A DNA stretch of 64,000 bases from Bacteroidota bacterium (lineage in GTDB: Bacteria > Bacteroidota > Bacteroidia > Bacteroidales > Lentimicrobiaceae), in contig WSXU01000011.1 in NCBI GenBank assembly GCA_009773455.1, forward strand, positions 1-64,000, written 5' to 3'. Made by a program: the position numbers and the translations under genes. Shown here one piece after another: positions 63,989 to 64,000 of this stretch. A model generated the notes under the pieces. That model saw only the letters and a program-made list of their open reading frames with translations, was not told the DNA's origin and did no database searches. Position 1 is the first letter of the stretch. Every line of letters begins with the position of its first letter.

Positions 63989-64000
63989 ATGAAATCTGAA
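63989..64000 (+). CDS. Start of a gene cut by the window edge
   Basis: An ATG at 63989 follows AGGA (63983-63986) at a suitable distance and a promoter about 45 bases upstream. Only four codons (MKSE) are inside the window, so no product can be named. Confidence 0.4.

Overview
The window looks like chromosomal DNA of a Bacteroidota bacterium, most likely Bacteroidales-like. The evidence is: type IX secretion (T9SS) C-terminal sorting domains on secreted proteins, promoters of the Bacteroidota form TAnnTTTG, a FtsL_2-type division protein, a glycine-lipid acyltransferase pair (GlsA/GlsB-like), GldA, and DUF3857, FIST and Omp28 families. No rRNA, tRNA, CRISPR array, insertion sequence or prophage was recognised.

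Region 1 (1-7.7 kb) is the accessory region and the most unusual part. On the minus strand lie an ECF sigma factor and an overlapping single-pass membrane protein with anti-sigma-like topology and periplasmic TPRs. Divergent from them is a small secreted protein made mostly of four copies of a 23-residue peptide on an exact 31-residue period. Next comes a T9SS-exported paralogue with one copy of the same peptide, and then a 1115-residue TPR-CHAT (caspase-like) protein with a lipoprotein signal and a C-terminal membrane anchor. The five peptide copies are identical in protein but differ at many synonymous sites. I propose an envelope sensing or proteolysis module: a sigma/anti-sigma pair, peptide-repeat substrates or ligands, and a periplasmic CHAT protease.

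Region 2 (7.7-15.7 kb) is housekeeping: MutS2, a DUF6132 protein, an MmcQ/YjbR protein, an acyl-CoA carboxyltransferase with its biotin carrier, and a minus-strand glsA-glsB-engB operon.

Region 3 (15.7-31.9 kb) is a complete division and cell-wall (dcw) cluster in one direction: mraZ, rsmH, ftsL-like, PASTA-type PBP, murE, mraY, murD, ftsW, murG, murC, ftsQ, ftsA, ftsZ, then a YqeY-like gene and a strong terminator. Three 10-bp repeats before mraZ look like the MraZ operator. MurE carries the DNPR motif, so the peptidoglycan is probably meso-diaminopimelate type.

Region 4 (32-42 kb) holds two DUF3857/transglutaminase-like proteins (the first lacking the catalytic Cys), the minus-strand rplM-rpsI-rpsB-tsf operon with a canonical promoter and a structured element before rpsB, gldA, and metK.

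Region 5 (42-54.6 kb) holds a divergent pair of T9SS-exported proteins (a duplicated Cys-motif protein and an Omp28-like protein), hutU, two group II PLP decarboxylases around a small lipoprotein, a methyltransferase, an M19 dipeptidase, a phosphopantetheinyl transferase and a patatin-like lipase.

Region 6 (54.6-64 kb) is regulatory: a FIST protein with a soluble hybrid kinase (PAS-HisKA-HATPase-REC-REC-HPt), a glycosyltransferase overlapping a second ECF sigma factor, and a 981-residue membrane sensor with beta-propeller, Y_Y_Y and LuxR-type HTH domains. The window ends just inside another gene, whose promoter is preceded by two direct repeats 33 bp apart.
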